In this document: positions 61,972 to 64,000 of the stretch, piece by piece | How positions within the stretch are numbered: the stretch's first letter is position 1 | Layout: each line of letters begins with the position of its first letter | NCBI RefSeq assembly: GCF_007751715.1 | Contig: NZ_CP036292.1 | Coordinates: 3,720,001-3,784,000, forward strand | DNA length: 64,000 bases | From: Rosistilla oblonga | GTDB taxonomy: Bacteria; Planctomycetota; Planctomycetia; Pirellulales; Pirellulaceae | Reading direction: 5' to 3' | Notes under the pieces: generated by a model | Told to the model about the DNA's origin: nothing | The model's database searches: none | The model's input: the letters and a program-made list of their open reading frames with translations, nothing else | Translations under genes and position numbers: made by a program

Positions 61972-64000
61972 GATGAACATCCGCAGCCACTGCTCGAAGT
62001 CTCTCCGAACCGCCCTGGAAAGCTGCCGTTGGGCCACGATGGGCTTCGCAATTCTGTTCGTGGCGACGGAGGCTTGGTCGGCCGAATCGCGTCCGATTTC
62101 GTTCAATCGTGACATCCGACCGATCCTGTCCGATCGCTGCTTCGCCTGTCACGGCCCCGATGCCGAAACGGTCGCGGGCGGTCTACGGTTGGATGTCCGC
62201 GAACAAGCGGTTGCGGCTGCGATCGTGCCAGGCGATGCATCGGCGAGCGAAGTGATCGCCCGCGTTCTTTCAGACGACGACGATCTCCGGATGCCGCCAG
62301 CCGCTTTGCACAAGCCGCTCGATGAATCGCAGATCGCGCTACTGAAGCGTTGGATCGATGAGGGAGCCGAATATGAAGTCCACTGGGCCTACACGCCGCT
62401 GCGTCGCCCAGAGCTTCCCCCGCATCAGGACAACGGCTGGGGCATCAACGCGATCGACAGCTGGATCGCTGCGCGGCTGGCCGAGGTTGGTGTCGAACCA
62501 TCGCCCGCCGCCGATCCGGTGACTTTGGTCCGCCGGCTGGCCTTGGACCTTACCGGCATGCCGCCGACAGCGGCGCAAGCCGAACAGTTTGTTGACGCTC
62601 CGTCAAACGAAGCGTATGAACAATTGATCGACCAGCTGCTCGATTCGCCTCGCTTTGGCGAACGGATGGCGATCTATTGGTTGGACCTGGTTCGCTACGC
62701 CGACACCGTCGGCTACCACGGCGACCAAGACGTCTCGATGTCCCCCTACCGCGACTTCGTCATCAACGCCTTCAACCGCAATCTCCCCTACGACCAATTT
62801 GTGCGAGAACAACTAGCGGGCGATCTGTTGCCCAATCCCACGCTGGATCAAATCGTCGCATCGGGTTACAACCGTTTGAACCAAACGACGGAAGAGGGCG
62901 GCGCCCAGCCGAAAGACTACCTGGCGATCTATTTCGCCGACCGCGTCCGCAATGTGTCGCAGGTCTTCATGGGAGCGACAGTTGGATGCGCTCAATGCCA
63001 CGATCATAAATACGATCCCTACACGGCCAAAGACTTCTACGCGTTAGGTGCATTCTTCGCCGACTTGGAAGAGCAAGGCAAATACGGCGCACGGCAACGT
63101 CCGCCGCAAATCCCGGTTCCTACCGCTGAACAGAGCCAACAATTGGCGGCGTTGGATCAACAAGTCGATCGAGCCCAACAAGACCTGACGGAACTGCAAA
63201 GCTCGCTTTTGGCGGGGCAAGCGGAGTGGGAAGCAGAGGCGTTGAAGACGGCAGAAGAACCGAACGAGGTTGTCGAAATTTGGCTCGACGATCAGCCGCC
63301 GGAAGCGACGTTGAGCGGCGATTGGAACGCGGTGACTGGCGCGACGGAACCGGTTCAGTCGGGCGAGGTTGCGTGGAAACAAGTCGCCAACAAATTGACG
63401 CAGCACTACTTCATCAACGCCAAACAAACGATCACGATCCAGGCGAAGACGCGGTTGTTCGGATGGGTCTATCTGGATCCGGAAACCCCACCTGTCGCGA
63501 TCATGCTTCAATGGAACGATGGCGATTGGAACCACCGCGCCGTTTGGGGCAGTGACGCCATTTCCTACGGGCGCAACAATCCCAAACAGATCTCCCCCGC
63601 ATACCGTCGCCAGGGGAAGCTGCCTGAAACGGGGAAGTGGATCCGTCTGGAAGTCGATGCGGCCGACGTCGGCTTCAAGCCGGGTGACGTCGTCAACGGA
63701 ATGGCGTTTACTCAATTTGATGGAACCGCCTATTGGGACTCCGCAGGGACGCGAATCACCGACGCCTTGGCTCCCAACCTCGTCGCCGCGCTGCGAACAC
63801 CGGCTGAGGAGCGTAGCGACGAACAAACAAAACAACTGCGTGAACATTACCTGACCACGCACCCGTCGCACATCGAACAGTCGGCGAAAGTCGCTCGAGC
63901 CACAGCCGCTCACGATGCGTTTGCCAAAACGATCACGACGACGCCGATCAGTAAATCGGTGACACCGCGGCCGATCAAAATCCTGCACCGCGGGAACTGG
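61972..64000 (+). CDS. Planctomycete cytochrome c (PSCyt1)/DUF1549 protein (partial, 3' end beyond window)
   Basis: ATG 61972 opens a frame of 676 codons that continues past the window end. Signal peptide near MGFAILFVATEAWSAESRP. PSCyt1 heme site CFACHG near residue 58 with RLDVREQA and MPPAALHKPL; DUF1549 with IDSWIAARLAEVGVEPSPAA, RRLALDLTGMPPTAAQAEQF and FGERMAIYWLDLVRYADTVG; a second heme motif CAQCHDHKYDPY near 343. After this, a region of about 260 residues (coiled QLAALDQQVDRAQQDLTELQ and a beta-rich module) precedes the expected DUF1553. A DUF1501 partner is expected just outside the window. Distinct from the 29396 protein in lacking an N-terminal LamG-like part. Confidence 0.93.

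Noticed and set aside
63044-63988. Minus-strand open frame of 314 codons near the window end
   Set aside because: Antisense to the second cytochrome/DUF1549 gene; no domain or start signal.

Overview
The window reads as chromosomal DNA of a planctomycete, most likely a marine member of the Pirellulaceae (Rhodopirellula/Rosistilla-like; the genus is a guess). The evidence is the density of lineage-typical families: four sulfatases, two cytochrome c/DUF1549/DUF1553 proteins, a DUF1501 protein, a DUF1559 pseudopilin, BNR sialidase-like proteins, an ECF sigma factor paired with a Ser/Thr kinase, and a complete Mrp Na+/H+ antiporter. No rRNA, tRNA, CRISPR array, prophage or intact insertion sequence was seen. 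Both ends cut through a gene.

Layout. 1-7.3 kb (minus strand): partial polysaccharide deacetylase, PQQ-type beta-propeller, DUF4198 protein, DUF1559 pseudopilin, Cys-rich membrane protein, HEAT-repeat protein, threonine synthase-like enzyme. 7.37-7.82 kb: tandem ~138-bp repeat. 7.8-13.7 kb: minus-strand cluster of two sialidase-like exported proteins, FCD/GntR regulator, neuraminate lyase/DHDPS-type aldolase, aspartoacylase-type deacylase and SDR, which looks like a catabolic pathway for an acylated sugar acid. 14.2 kb: lactonase-type beta-propeller. 15.4-19.8 kb: minus-strand redox cluster (AcuI-like reductase, ABM monooxygenase, quinone reductase-like MDR, Old Yellow Enzyme, nitroreductase), preceded by a triple 10-bp operator-like repeat. 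20.1-23.5 kb: NtrC-type regulator divergent from a GAF-PAS histidine kinase plus a single-domain receiver. 23.9-28.6 kb: small unknown gene between repeat patches, two sulfatases, DUF488 protein. 29.4-34.0 kb: cytochrome/DUF1553 plus DUF1501 pair. 34.2-38.5 kb: divergent copper locus (Csp-like storage protein and CopA ATPase) and a BON-MscS channel. 39.6-45.5 kb: mnhABCDEFG operon with overlapping genes. 45.8-49.5 kb: two divergent sulfatases. 49.7-56.0 kb: ECF sigma factor, Ser/Thr kinase, then VTC-domain/DUF4956/CotH operon. 56.1-61.8 kb: PhyH oxygenase, DUF4345, dual-specificity phosphatase, DUF1697, methionine aminopeptidase, YdeI family, HD hydrolase and TetR regulator. 62.0 kb to end: partial second cytochrome/DUF1549 protein.

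The intergenic DNA is unusual. Several families of long, nearly perfect inverted repeats recur across the window, sometimes nested or joined end to end, and one forms a tandem array. They sit only between genes and carry no transposase, so they look like non-autonomous palindromic elements. The best candidates for under-described biology are these repeats, the aldolase/deacylase/sialidase cluster, the VTC-DUF4956-CotH operon, and the 10-bp periodic operator upstream of the redox cluster.
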